Shown in pieces: positions 12,401-24,014 of a stretch of DNA of 64,000 nt. Location: the NCBI RefSeq assembly GCF_003286085.1, contig NW_020825288.1, forward strand, positions 18,414,001-18,478,000. The letters run 5' to 3'. The notes under the pieces are model-generated. The model had not been told where the DNA came from, ran no database searches, and saw only the letters and a program-made list of their open reading frames with translations. The stretch is from Drosophila persimilis. Taxonomy: Eukaryota; Arthropoda; Insecta; Diptera; Drosophilidae. The position numbers were made by a program, and so were the translations under genes. Each line of letters starts with the position of its first letter. Positions within the stretch are counted from its first letter, which is position 1.

Positions 12401-12837
12401 GAAGCTGCTGAAAAAAAACCGTGATTCCTAAATAAAACTAAGCTTAAAGCCATTGACGCTAAAAGAATCAACAGACTGCTTAGTGGTAACGCATTTGATA
12501 GGCACACACTCGCCAAAATGCATGTAGTTCCTAGTAACATATGCGATACATGCGATAGTATCGATAACGCCTCGTGTATAATTTTCATTCCATCTCTAAG
12601 AAAGTATAATGATAATTACAAATTCTTTGAAAAAGAAAACATCAGCACCAAACACTAATAGACTTCTTCGACGAAATTGATGTAAAACTATAAACAGTAC
12701 TCGAACATTTTCTATTCTTTGACTTGGCAATTTCCACCTTTAAAAGGACGGGCAATTAATCCCACGCTACTCACGGATAGCATGGATTGATTAAAGTAAA
12801 AAAATTAATTAATTACGCTGTCACACGTTAAATTAAC

Positions 12838-13872
12838 ATGGGTAAAACATCAAAAGATAAACGGGATATTTATTACCGTCAAGCAAAGGAAGAGGGCTGG
12901 CGTGCACGAAGTGCTTTTAAACTGTTGCACATTCATGACGCCTATGGAATACTAAATGGTATCTCATTGCTGTTTAAGCTATCTTCATAAAAGCAGATTC
13001 ACTGATAGCCCTATATTTATTCAGGTGTGCGTCGCGCTGTCGATTTGTGTGCAGCTCCTGGAAGCTGGTCGCAGGTACTATCTCGCAAGCTGTACGATAC
13101 GTGCCAAAACGATGCAGAAAAGTCGGCAACCAAAATCATTGCAGTGGATTTACAGGCCATGGCACCTATACGAGGTGTTCTCCAATTGCAAGGGGACATT
13201 ACAAAAGAGAGCACAGCCGAAGCTATAATAAGTCATTTTAGTGCTGATGGCGAAGAAAAGGCGCAGCTCGTCGTTTGTGACGGCGCTCCGGACGTTACAG
13301 GTGTGCATGAAATGGACGAGTACATGCAACACCAACTTCTGGTATCTGCACTAAGTATCGCCACTGTGGTACTTGAATCCGGGGGGTCATTCGTGGCTAA
13401 AATATTTCAAGGCAATGCCACCGGTCTGCTTAGCACACAGATGAAAATATTTTTTAATAAGTTTGATATCTACAAGCCTCCAAGTTCGCGTTCATCGAGC
13501 ATTGAATCGTTTGTGGTTTGTTCTGATTTCTGTTTGCCTCCTGGCTATATTCCACAAGTCATTAACACGGCACGAGATGATATACGCGTGCTTGCACAAA
13601 AAACAGGGTCCGATGTGAACCGGCGCCTTGTGCCATTTATCGCTTGTGGTGACTTAGATGGTCCTAATAACCACTCTGAGGACGAGTCGGATGCTTCGGG
13701 CGAACTTCAGGACGTAAGGAATAATCGTTGAATTTTTATATTTGGCTTTAATATTGTACTCCAACAGGATATTAAATATGACTATGACGGTATTATGAGC
13801 GACGAAATTTACCCACAGGAATTTAAGGGATCATATGAAGAACTGAAAATCAATCATACGTCTCGTCAATAA
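12838..13872 (+). CDS. Trm7_32: tRNA 2'-O-ribose methyltransferase, FtsJ/Trm7 family
   Basis: Three exons, 12838-12958, 13025-13713 and 13768-13872, join in phase to 304 residues. It is a SAM-dependent FtsJ/RrmJ-fold enzyme: SAM motif I reads DLCAAPGSW, and the K-D-K-E catalytic tetrad is visible as K in SAFKL, D in VVCDGAPD, K in FVAKIFQG and E in [10 protein letters not shown]. Fly Trm7 paralogs methylate riboses in the tRNA anticodon loop (positions 32 and 34). I favour the position-32 paralog (CG5220) because in D. melanogaster it neighbours Patr-1, as here, but the sequence alone does not separate it from the position-34 enzyme. The C-terminus is an acidic, family-typical tail. The 66-bp and 54-bp introns are of ordinary fly length. 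Confidence 0.87.
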
Positions 13873-14187
13873 ATATAAGGTCTCGGAATTGATCTTGTTA
13901 CTCCAAGTCTCAAAATTATATATGTTGTATGTATTGGGTGTCATTATATCATCCATTAATTGTATTGACCAACCATAATAACCATATAATCTGAATATGG
14001 ATGAATAGCCATGCTCAGCTTCTAATAAGTGCTTCAGACACCAGTTGTGATCTCTTAAAAAAATGTTCTGCTATACGCTATGAGAAACAACATTAAATTT
14101 CATTTAAATGGGGTCTTAATTCAAAATCACTTAACAGTTTTATACAATCTATTTCTTTAGTATACTATCAATTTATTACAAGTCCAG
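13873..14187. other. Spacer between convergent 3' ends
   Basis: About 315 bp, AT-rich, no coding sequence; it holds the 3' UTRs of the Trm7-like gene (plus) and the BED-finger gene (minus). Confidence 0.6.
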
Positions 14188-15201
14188 TCATTTTAGTGAA
14201 AGTTTCTTCTGCTCAATTTCTAGAAGCTTTTTTTTTAACTCAATTTTTTCCGCCGTCAACTGTTCCATCGCTAAGTGGTGACGTTTATCTTCTAACAATT
14301 TTTCCTTTAACATACCGCAAAACTCACTGAGCGCCAGATGGACACTGTTGGTGGCGTCGTTGACCAAACCAATGCTGCTGCTTAATTTTTCCAGCAAGCT
14401 GTGCTCTTCGGTTGTTCTTCCTGTCACTGTTGCTTTTTTGCCTGCTTGCAGGTAAAGCGGGTCTATATCGATCTTGCAATCCTCTGGCTCATAGATGTAT
14501 TCGGATGCACTGTGCAAGGCGCTGGGATCCTCCTCTGGCACCACATCTTCCACATCATATTCGGTATTTGAGTTATCATGCATGTCATCATCGTCTGGTA
14601 CTTTCAAAATCAATTGACTAACATCATCGTGTATACGACATAGCGTTGCTATAGTTTCCTCAGAAGAACTGAGGCTCGTTTCAAAAGGCAGATTAAGCAA
14701 TTCGTTTTTCTCCACTTTCTTAAGAATGAACCTTTTCCAGTCTTTCAACGCCTAGAATATAAAAAAGCTATTCATAACTTGGCATTCAAACAATTAAACG
14801 CTTACCTTCTTCCATGTAGCCACATCTTTTCGTGGTGGGCCATTTCTGTTCAACTCTAATGCCAGTTGTTCCCATAAAGATTCTGCGGCATTACGTGTTT
14901 CCCAAGAAGGGAGTTGTAGCAATCGAGGATGCTTCTTCACAAAGTCTAGCAAGACTACTTCCTGAGCGGGGTTTCGTGGCTTTCCCTTATTCCGATCAAC
15001 AACACTTGACTGTGATTGATATTTATATTTATATTTATGACTTTGGGACAGCGATGATGTCGGATGCATTCTATTCATATGTTTGCTTAAATTGGTGGTG
15101 GTTGTTTTGTAAGAGAGCTTGGCTTTGCAGATGTTGCAAAGGGCAAATGTGTCGTCCACCGCTCGGAAAAAGCACCAAATCTCGCTTGTTTTCCGTTTCA
15201 T
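14188..15201 (-). CDS. BED zinc finger plus SANT/zeste-like DNA-binding protein
   Basis: Two exons, 15201-14806 and 14751-14188, join in phase (AAG|GCG) to 319 residues. I start at the ATG at 15201 (MKRKTSEIWCFF), which opens a BED finger; an in-frame ATG at 15291 would add 30 residues. The finger shows W-C-F-F, C-x2-C (CNIC) and H-x4-H (HMNRMH). Residues about 65-130 look like a Myb/SANT or zeste-type DNA-binding domain: hydrophobic helices, then NGPPRKDVATWKK and LKDWKR. The middle is acidic (Asp/Glu-rich), and the C-terminal ~60 residues are a Lys/Glu/Leu coiled coil that could dimerise. Probably a nuclear DNA-binding protein, possibly of transposase origin since BED fingers are common in hAT transposases; a catalytic core is absent. 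A TTTATA tandem run codes a short Lys-Tyr repeat near 15020-15040. Confidence 0.75.
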
Positions 15202-15984
15202 TGTTAAATTAATCAAATTATTCTTGGCGTTGCGTCTTTCTGAAGCAAAAAAGAACCAGTTTGTATGCGTTTGTTCCAGCAGCTGGTTCAAAGAGTCGGA
15301 ACTGCTTCATTTCTTAAGGGTACTCCACAAAATAATTTGCAATTGCATTTATTAAATTATTAATTATTTAGTATAATAATACCGGGAAAGCTGCCGACTA
15401 GAAAAATGTATTAAATATGGTGGTAGAAAAAAGTCGACCATATTTTTTCGCGTCGCCTAGCCAGGCGAACAGTAGGACATATGTATATACTGCATGGAAA
15501 TTTGAAATAATTAAAAAGTAATGTTGATAGCACTTCCGTGTTTCTATTTTTGCAATATAATTCTCCTGGCTTCCAATTAAATGAAGCAAAAACCAGATAC
15601 CGACTTATTGATAAATAAAAAAGCTTTTTATTCTGTCTTGACCTTAACTTTTCCTAGCGCCTTAATTTCAGCAACTGATTCCAGATATTTTTTATATATT
15701 GTTGGTATTTTTCTGAGTCTATCAGAGTTCTGGGCGAAATAAGTTAAGTTTTTTAAGCACTCCTCTCAATAATATAATTATTTAATTACTAGTCTTGTCA
15801 ACTATTTTTTTTTATCGTCAATATTTTAAGCATCACATAATGCCAAATTTCAAGAAAAGTATTTTTTTACACTGTCTTGTGGCGCGCCTTTGGTCACTCT
15901 GCCCATGCACACACCTTTCAAAATTGTATACTTTTCATAGTATTTTCTAGTATTTTTAAAGAATTTTCCAGTATCTTTTAAGAC
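15202..15984. other. Intergenic DNA upstream of the BED-finger gene
   Basis: AT-rich with no supported gene. Near 15885-15980 a plus-strand TTGGTCACTCTG followed by GTATACTTTTCATAGTATTTTC-like words resembles the promoter-proximal GGTATATTT/GGTCACACTG repeat class that also occurs near 16.5 and 61.6 kb. Confidence 0.45.
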
Positions 15985-16191
15985 TCACCCTCTTTTCCAA
16001 TGCACCAAAGTGGAATCGTGTAGAAATGCCGTGTCCCAGGCCACGTCGAATACAAATTCGTGATCAGCAGCGCATTCCTGATCGTTTGTCATTAGAATGC
16101 CAATTTTTTTAAAAATGTCGAAAAAAATAGCATGACCAATTTGTGGATAATGGAGGCATTTCACACTGGCGCTTTCATGGGGCTTACACAA
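15985..16191 (-). CDS. Unidentified candidate coding exon
   Basis: An open frame of 68 residues on the minus strand begins at an ATG (16191) and reads MCKPHESASVKCLHYP, then a hydrophobic patch and a segment with DHEFVFDVAWDT. It ends close to a good donor (AGAGG|GTGAGT on the minus strand near 15988), so it may be an internal or first coding exon; I could not find a convincing next exon before the BED-finger gene. A related peptide is coded by the relic at 12.3-12.4 kb on the same strand, which supports real or past coding. The FDVAW string recalls the start of glycogen synthases, but the surrounding residues do not fit, so I give no function. Confidence 0.35.
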   Translation of the reverse strand: MCKPHESASVKCLHYPQIGHAIFFDIFKKIGILMTNDQECAADHEFVFDVAWDTAFLHDSTLVHWKRG

Positions 16192-16329
16192 ACCAATTTA
16201 AAAAAAAACGTCGACATGTTAATTTCATAAAAATGTTGTTTATATGTAGCAAACGAGTAGTTAGCTTGCAGTTACTACGTAAATAAATTAATGTGATGTA
16301 AATTGTTGATCGTTTTTGCTTAAACCTTA

Positions 16330-16545
16330 TTTTATAATAAATCGAATAAAGATGATAACCTAAAGTTGACCAGTCTTGTAGGAAATGGAGTTGTCAATCG
16401 GGTGAACTTATGAGTTCAGAGTTGAAGGTCCTGGCTAGCTCGGAATATTCAACCGAAAATCAAATGAAACTTGAATACAAGTAATTTGTCAGTATATTTA
16501 CGGTATATTTCTGAGGGTCAGACCGTATACTGTATTGATGAGTCC
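16330..16545 (+). repeat. Promoter-proximal dispersed repeat, Patr-1 copy
   Basis: About 215 bp immediately upstream of Patr-1. It matches 61430-61655 in the same orientation: CAGTCTTGTA, CTAGCTAGCT-like, ATATTCAACCGAA(T/A)ATC, GTCAGTATATTTACGGTATA, then CTGAGGGTCAGACCGTA. The last words resemble the Drosophila promoter element with GGTATATTTT and GGTCACACTG. Confidence 0.6.
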
Positions 16546-16609
16546 GCTATCACACTGCTTCACTGACAAGTCATGATAATTTTTTACAAAATAGTAGTTT
16601 TTTTTCGCA

Positions 16610-19600
16610 ATGGATAACTCGTTTTTCGGATTCGACACAACTATACCGGTGAGCATTGGCCTTAACTGTTAATATTAATTATGTTTCAATAGAAAAAGAA
16701 AGGAGCTATTATTATTTTGCTCAAATGTCCTAAAGGGCATCGTCGTGTGAATATACATCGCCCTTACACATATTTTAACGTAGAGAGGCTATCGGCCAAA
16801 TGTATAAAATGGACGTGTTTATATTGTACAACAACAGCATAAATGCCATGCCATGCAGGCCGATGGATTGATTTGATGATTGTGTCTATGCCTGCCCACA
16901 ATAAATGCATGTATTTATTTAATTGTACACACAGGAGGACGAAGGTGGCGATGGGCGCATTGGAGAAGAAGAATATGATGCGCTCAACGATGAAACCTTT
17001 GGGTCTGCAATAAATGGAGATTGGGAAGAAGCTCATGAAACGCTGGTGCGCCTTGGCGGAAATGGCGACAAAGTTCGCAAGAGAGGTGGTTTCGCTGATA
17101 GAAGTGCATTCGGGGGATTTTCAGCCGGTGGCAACGGCGTGCCCAGACAAACGAATGTGCTTTCATCAGCTCCCTCGTCGAGTGGCTCAACACCTGCGCC
17201 ATTCAACGCACCTTTTCCTGGCACACGAAATATGGAAGACGCAGACTTGGAGCTGAATCTGTCTTCCATGAAGTTAGATGATGTCGACATTTCCTCTTTT
17301 CTCGATAGCGAAGTGGGAAACCTTAGCAATCGCATTAACTTGGACTCTGCTGTATGGGCGTCGCCGCCGTTTCCGAATAACCAACCGTTATTTCAGGAAG
17401 GCTTTCGCAGTGCGTTTAGGCCGCAAACGCAGATGAAAATCCAGCAAGAGGCCAATGCAAATTTAGCATTACATCATATGCATCCTCAAGCTGGTCCTAA
17501 AATCTCGACCCTTGAGGATATTGAACGCAATTTAATCATTCAGCAAGCAATACCGAAGCTGCAACAGCAACAGCAACCAAAAGATCGGAAAGCGTTTGAT
17601 GAATTTAGCCTGGCTAACCGGCAGCATGTGCTACCATCAACAATACCGCTGCAACAGCAACAGCAGCAGCAACCTAAACCACAAAACAAAGGTGAGCATA
17701 TACAAAATCATTTGCACACACCAGCACATGCTATAACGAAATTAATTGCAGTGCCCCCTGGATTCTTGACAGCGCCGCAAATCTCGCCACCAAGGACAAA
17801 TTTGGGATTCCATGGCCCCCATCCGTTACCCGAGATGTTGCCAAATCCCCAATCGCAACAACAACTGAATGGTTTGGCAGGAAATCGGGTGCCGCCTGGG
17901 TTCATCTACCCACCAGGTTTGCCAGGAAGTATGCCCCAATTGCAACAGTATCCACTGCTCCAACAACACGGTGCCTGTGCCTTGCCCCCAAACTTTCCTC
18001 TAGCCGGCAATCAGCGTCCACTGCCAACCCCACATCTGCCCACAGCCCTAAACAACTTTGCAATGCATCCAAGTTTCAATGCAATGCGAGCTGCTGGCTT
18101 GCATCCGGCGGCCTTTATGCAGCCTGCGCATCCACTCCAACACCCACAGTCACGAATGCCCCCACATCCTTTGCAGGCAGCCAACAATTTGCTCAACCAG
18201 CAGCAAAACTCAATGTTCAATATGTTCAACATGCGCCTCGTGCAGGAGATCCAACAAAACCATCCGCTTCTTCAGCAAAATGCGGTCGTTGCGCGCCAGC
18301 TCCAGCAAAGTCGGGGCGGATCTGTCCCTAGCGATCAGCGTCAAAAGCAACAACTACAGCAGCAACAGCTAAATAGACGTCCAGACGCATCTGGGAACCT
18401 TCCGCAGGATGAATACGACGAATATGCAAATCTAATGAGCACACGGGACAAGCACTGGTTGATCGGTATACAGTTATCACAGCTGAATACAGACACCCCC
18501 TACATTGATGACTACTACTACACGGTCTATAGAGAGCGCAAGGCCCTGCAGAATGGTCAGGTGCGACACAGTCAGGCCCACAAAGACAACCAGTTGAACC
18601 ATCCTTTAACGCAACCCAGAGGCCATGCACAACTTATACTCGTTCAGTTGGGCAACAAAAACGGCACACGCAACGGACATGGACAGAACCGCGAGCGGCG
18701 GAACTCGGAAAACACGAACACTTGCAGCACGGGTGTCAGCACAAATAATGCAGTAAGTGGAAGTGGAGGGACCAACAACACTTTACCGGGATACATTTTC
18801 TCGCCTCTGAAGTTCGAGAATTCGCTTGGTAAATTGCAATATGGCAGTGTGACAGCTCCACGTAAAATTATTGACGCTGACATCATGGGCGGTGAGGCTA
18901 GCCTCGGGGATATAGCAGGAAGCTCGGCCACTTCATCAATGAGCACAATGAGCGGGGTAAATGCAAAGTCTAACGCCGGGACACCACTTCTACCAAGTGC
19001 TTGTTGTGATATCACACCCAGTAGTATGCGCAAATCACGTCACATTTTATTGCTGATAGAAACGCTGTATCGCTATCTACTGAAACTAGAGGACCTGGAA
19101 AATACAGACGTTATGGCCACGATTGTTCTAAAGAAAAAGAAGGAGGCCGAACGAATTGCAGCTCTAGAGCAGCTTGAGATGGCAAACAAAACACCTGAGG
19201 AGCGAGCCGCCGAAGCATCTAATCCACAAAGTATCAATCCACAGCTGAATAATAAATTCAACTACGAAATAGAGACGACTGATGCCCTGGTAAATAAACT
19301 AAAGTCAGGTTTGGCTTTTGACAAGGTCGTAGCTATGATGAATGTGCGCAAAGGCAAGGTAAGTTACATATATCTCAATACGTAATACGATGTATCCAAT
19401 ATTTTAGTTATCGTCATTTATATGATGCAGATACTTTTACGTCGCGTTATGCCGTTTCTTACTGAGCATAGTGTATGCTGGACAGTGTGGAGTGGAGTCT
19501 TCTGCTCGCTACAGACTGTTGTTAAGAAGGACAAAGACGATCCTGAGGGCGTTCTCTATGCTTTGTACCCAGAATTCAAAAAGCACATCAGCAAAGCCAG

Positions 19601-20020
19601 CTTTGAAACAGTCGTCACCATTTCAGCGGCAATCACGCTGAACGACAATAAGCTAACGGGAATTTTCTGCAGTCGCGTAAGTTTACAATATTGTCAAACC
19701 CGCGACACACGAGTAAAAAATGTACAAAATTTAATTTTCAGTTTGGGATCTTATCGCTTGTTGCCTTGATACTTCGTGCCCAAGAAATATACGTGTCCAA
19801 AATTGACCCAACGCTTAGCGACGCAAATAGGCAGGAATGGCGCAAGTTTCTTGCGCAGGTAGCGTCTTGCCTCACCCGAACCATACAGAATCAGACTATC
19901 TCCGCAGCCATTGAGTCAGATGCGATTCAACCGCTAATGGACCATTTTGAAAATTTTAAAGACCTAAAACTCGATGCCCTTCTAGCATTGATAACTGAGG
20001 CCAGGCATCAAATCGATTAA
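16610..20020 (+). CDS. Patr-1: Pat1-family mRNA decay factor (Patr-1/HPat)
   Basis: Exons 16610-16648, 16935-19358, 19431-19676 and 19742-20020 join in phase to 995 residues, or 975 if a likely 60-nt intron at 17692-17751 is removed. The start MDNSFFGFDTTIP carries the conserved N-terminal FDF-type motif that binds the DEAD-box helicase Me31B/DDX6. An acidic segment (about residues 15-55), a long Pro/Gln/Asn-rich low-complexity middle with several polyQ runs, a conserved block around MSTRDKHWLIGIQLSQLNT, and the helical C-terminal Pat1 domain follow. Pat1 links deadenylation to decapping and is a P-body scaffold in the cytoplasm; in flies it also acts at the neuromuscular synapse. The two short last exons encode the C-terminal domain. 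Intron 1 is 286 bp. Length agrees with the D. melanogaster protein (about 970 residues, from memory). Confidence 0.93.
17692..17751 (+). other. Likely 60-nt in-frame intron inside the long Patr-1 exon
   Basis: AAAG|GTGAGC at the left and AATTGCAG| at the right bracket exactly 60 nt. Removal keeps frame and joins NK to VPPGFL. Without splicing it adds 20 unremarkable residues. Typical minimal fly intron length. Confidence 0.6.
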
Positions 20021-23000
20021 TTTGTCTACTATTTTTTAAAGAAGTTTATGCTTATTTCTTAATTATGCATATATTTGCAAAAATTATGTATCCAATTACT
20101 TACATATTTACAATCGCGTTTACTTTTATGGTACTATACAAAGTGAAAAAAAATAAGAATAGTGCTACAGGGTATTTCAAATCTCGCAAAGAAAATTGGG
20201 AACGTACTCAACCTTCAATAAACTTTGATTTGATAAGAGTCTCTTGGATTCTAAAAGCTCTTTATTTAAAATGTGTGTAACTGTAAAAGAGAGAAATATG
20301 TTTTTGTGTTTTTTATATAATAATACAGTATGAAAGTCTTTCTCATTGTACATACTTGTATATCATTTGTATTTGTTAAGCAAAACTTGTTCCCTTCACC
20401 ATTTTCTGCAGACATTTATGATAATTAATCAAATCCAATTCGAAACGTTTCCTTTTTTCATTCATGGAAGAGCAGAAGTGGTAGTGGTAGTTGACAACAA
20501 TGGTTCATAACCCTCGACAGGAAGTGAAAATTAATTTAGCTAACTACGTTTATACATTTTTAAGCACCGGCGCTCATGCATACTCATATACTCGTAAAAT
20601 GTAAACAAGTAATCATAAATAATTACATACTTAGTTTCTGGTATTTGTAAATATCGGTTTTATAAAGTTTCTTCAAACAATATTTTGGGTTTCATTGAAT
20701 CAAATTTGTGTGAACCCACCCTCTTTAAAGAAAACATGCAGCACAAAAGTGCATTACATCATTAGCAATGTGAATTATGCGTCCGATAATGTGGCTGCTG
20801 CGCAGAATGATCCAAATTGTGATACATTTTGACTTTGACTAAATGTAAAAGAATAAACAAAATAGGCAGAAGAAATTAATCGAACCAATTTAAATCGCAA
20901 ACACTTCAATTATATTATCCTTCTGTATGGGTATCTAAATGCCGCGGATAAATATTTGTTGTACGAATCCCTAGTTATTGGGATTATTTTATTTGGTTTA
21001 AATATAATCAAATTATTGTTTTTTAATCATTTGTGTGTATTTTATTTAAATTTTGTCGTTAATTTAAATTCTAGCTTTGATCTACTTTTTTATCGGGAGT
21101 AGAATTACATACCAGAGCATAAATGTCTGTTTAAAGAAAATAAATCAGGGTCAAATGACTACTAGGCGTATACAATAAACCTTGTAGAGTAAATTGTATT
21201 TATCAAATGCAATCCAAACCCTCAAATTTCATAAATTAAATATGTTCACTGATTGAAAGACCACAAACTATGTATGTATATCTTTCCGAAGATAATATAT
21301 TAAACAGATCATACCATTTCATAAATCACTATGACTTTCTCATTTTCATCGCTACATCGTATTTATGTACGAAAAAACTGAAGGGACAGAATCATAAATA
21401 GAGATCTTATTTACCAGGCTGCCGTATCTTGTTGATATAATTTGTAAAGCCCAAATGAAACAATAAGTTTCCCCGTCGTGGTTGACTCTCCTCTCATCGT
21501 TATATCATGATATAATTAACCAATAAAACATACACTTTCACCGTTTTAGCAACTACATATGTATGTATGTATATATTTTAGAGTTATCCTTCTTGGCGGC
21601 TCCGACTCATGTACGTATTTGTAGGCATATGTATATGTATGTATCCATGTACATTTATATGTATATGCCTACCGGAAATGTAGGATACTCGTAGCTTCAG
21701 AACTGAGGGACTAGGAACGGACAATGCTATTCGACTCTTCTTGTCATCCTGATCCGGAATAGGGTCGGAGATTATTCCCTCTGGAATTTAACGTTCAAGC
21801 TTAAAAACATAAAACTTTAAAAGTCTGTAAAATAATTAATCCAGTTCAGAAAGCTTACCACCACAGCAATACAGTTATCTGCTTTTCACATACCAATTAT
21901 TTTGTAATGTTAGGGATATTGTTCGGGCCAGCCGCCAATGAATCATCGTAACTTGTGAACATTTATATTGCCGGGCATAAGAGCGGACAATCGCTGCCGG
22001 TACAAATAAATATTATAATGTTTGACCCAATTTGCACATAGCACTCGTAACTCAGGTAAAAAATTCAAGAAGAATCGGATTAAAGTAGCATATAAAGGAT
22101 CGGTCGGCAAGTGTACATATCTAAAGCTATCGACAGAAAAACGAACTCGGTTGTTGGTTTTCATCATGAAATCGTTTGCTTCCGCATGTTAAATCTACAC
22201 GAATACAAAATACACTTGCATTGCTAGTCATGAACTTACTAGTACCATATATGGTAGGTATATATGGTACATATATGTATGTATATAAAACCGTACCGTC
22301 TAATGAAACATTAGAATCGCACTGTTGAGAAAATAGTAATGTATATACAAGCTGACATACATACATATGTATAGCGGTATACATATGTACATGTGTTTAG
22401 TGTCTGTCTGGGCTTCGGGCTTTGGCGCAGAATCAAGCGCCAACGTTCCCGTTCCCGGCACATTTTGCTTTGCTTTGAGGAGGCGCCAAAGTGCGTAACA
22501 AGTGGCGGCAGCGCGCTCGAAATTTTCTGAGTCGGCGACGCCAAAACGACGGCGACGGTCACCAAGACGACAACTTGGCGGAGGGTTGGCCCACGCACAC
22601 AGTCAGATTCCAGTATCCAGAGGAGGCTAGACTAGACTTAGCAGACGATTGTGGCGACCGGTCGTCCGCCGCCTGGTCTTCGACAGCATGCGGCAGGACG
22701 AGAACAGACAGTGCCGAAGTTTGTACAGGACAACGGATGCGGATACCCTGAACTTTGATTTGCAAACAGGCCAAGTGAGCGACATTGGGCGCCGGGCCCC
22801 TTATTGCCACCGTTGTCGCGACAAATGCCATGCCGTTGCTTTTACAATTAGATGCGAAAATAGTCGTCGCGTCTATGATGACGAGTTATGGCTTGTCTAT
22901 CGCCTTTATTGATGACACCACCAGTCAAAGGGACGGGGGAGGACGCCAGGAGCTCGGCGGAGGGTTCCTAAGCTATTGAATGTATGATTCTGATTGCTGG

Positions 23001-23449
23001 GCCGATACATATGTACATATATTTACATAGGAATACGTGCACAAGGATGGTCTCTAAATTCCACACAATTTTAAATCAACCAAAATCAATCATGCGATCA
23101 TATTTACAGAACAGACATTTAAATATGCGAACTGATTACAATTGCCAAAGGGGGATACCGAGACATCGAGTACCGAGACCCCGGGAGTAGAGTCGTATGT
23201 GGTGAGCTAACTTTAGACGCCAGTCGCCCGTCGCCCGTCTGTAGGGTTCCCGGTGGCTCGCTGTCGCCATCTCTCTGCGCCAGACAAAATGGCTCGCAGA
23301 TAGATTTCAGCGGCTAGACGCCTAGTGTCGCCAACAACAAGTGTAAATGTGTGTCCAATGGTTCTTCTGTGCCGCCGCGGCGCGCCGTCTGTGCGTAAGT
23401 CCCTGCGCAGTCGTTCCCAAGTGCGCACTACAATACCCGTACCCGTTAG
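20021..23449. other. Gene-free stretch with two GC-rich islands upstream of Dad
   Basis: 20021-22380 is AT-rich with TATGTA/TACATA microsatellites and no supported gene. 22390-22980 and 23160-23440 are clearly GC-richer, with GGCGCC at 22493 and about 22787 and many GACGGCGAC, GTCGCC and GTCTG words. Several overlapping short frames run through the islands, but none shows protein-like features; I read them as noncoding regulatory DNA or 5' UTR. The second island ends in the TATA box at 23450. Confidence 0.45.
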
Positions 23450-23457
23450 TATAAAAG
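23450..23457 (+). promoter_or_regulatory. TATA box interrupted from its start site by the errantivirus
   Basis: TATAAAAG on the plus strand. If the mobile element is removed, the flank continues CGGCTGGCGGCTAGTTCATT, placing CTAGTTC, an initiator-like word (31343-31349), about 33-35 bp after the first T of the TATA box. The orientation matches Dad. Assignment to Dad is inference; no transcript evidence is available. Confidence 0.45.
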
Positions 23458-23467
23458 GATGTCTTCG

Positions 23468-23471
23468 TACA
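23468..23471. repeat. 4-bp target-site duplication TACA, left copy
   Basis: TACA abuts the left LTR; the same TACA occurs at 31329-31332 right after the other LTR. A 4-bp duplication with alternating pyrimidine/purine sequence is characteristic of gypsy-type integration. Confidence 0.9.
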
Positions 23472-24003
23472 AATTAAACAACTGCGGTAGCGGATTGTGT
23501 TTTTAAAAAGTTTTTATTTTACTTCGAACTTCACTGATATAGATTTAAGTAGAGGGTCACAAAGGAATTCCGGGCCAAGGGATTGCGCGATCTTAATATT
23601 TAGCTAGACTTTGCGGTGTCGCTGCTGGATCAAGACTGATTTGAACTTTCTGATCTTTGCATCGTTGATCCCTTTCGGGAATCGTTTTTCTATAAACATT
23701 TCAATTGATTTCGCCATCCCGAGTATTAGATTTCGTCATCCAAAGAGAGAACTGTAAAAGGCCTAAAGTGCAGGATCTGCAGAAAGCCGGGAGTGAGATT
23801 GTTTATGAGAAGCCGGGTGTGGGCAAACATTGGTTTTCCATTTAGGCGAGTGTCAAAGAATGGGATTGCGGCGGGGGCGCTTGAGATTGTACATCTTAGA
23901 AATCAATTAGGCGGAGGCCCAAGATTGAAATTGTTTTCGTTTTGGAAAACCAAAGATTGTTTACAACTCGTATAAGAGCTCAATGGAATTGGGTACGTTA
24001 ACT
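23472..24003 (-). repeat. 3' LTR (left copy)
   Basis: 532 bp; every stretch I compared with 30797-31328 is identical at a constant offset of 7325. It contains the short open frame repeated in both LTRs (23793-23975), which is not a gene. Confidence 0.93.
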
Positions 24004-24014
24004 CCCCCCATTCT
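24004..24014 (-). other. Polypurine tract of the errantivirus
   Basis: On the minus strand AGAATGGGGGG immediately precedes the LTR start AGTTAACG, the expected site of plus-strand priming. It overlaps the end of the env frame. Confidence 0.75.

Noticed and set aside
15985..16191. Glycogen-synthase N-terminus (FDVAW string)
   Set aside because: The residues after it do not follow the KVGGIYT-type continuation, and no further exons of that large enzyme exist nearby.
22493..22508. Additional BMP activation element (GGCGCCAAAGTGCGT)
   Set aside because: The GNCV half is GCGT at the right spacing, which fails the last two positions; likewise GGCGCCA at 36748, 36941, 41724 and 42092 lack the second half.
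22491..22979. Several overlapping short frames in a GC-rich island on both strands
   Set aside because: All frames are open because of GC-rich composition; none has family-like residues, splice signals or a continuing exon.
23793..23975. 60-codon frame repeated at 31118-31300
   Set aside because: It is part of the LTR, so it appears twice by definition; no sign of a protein.
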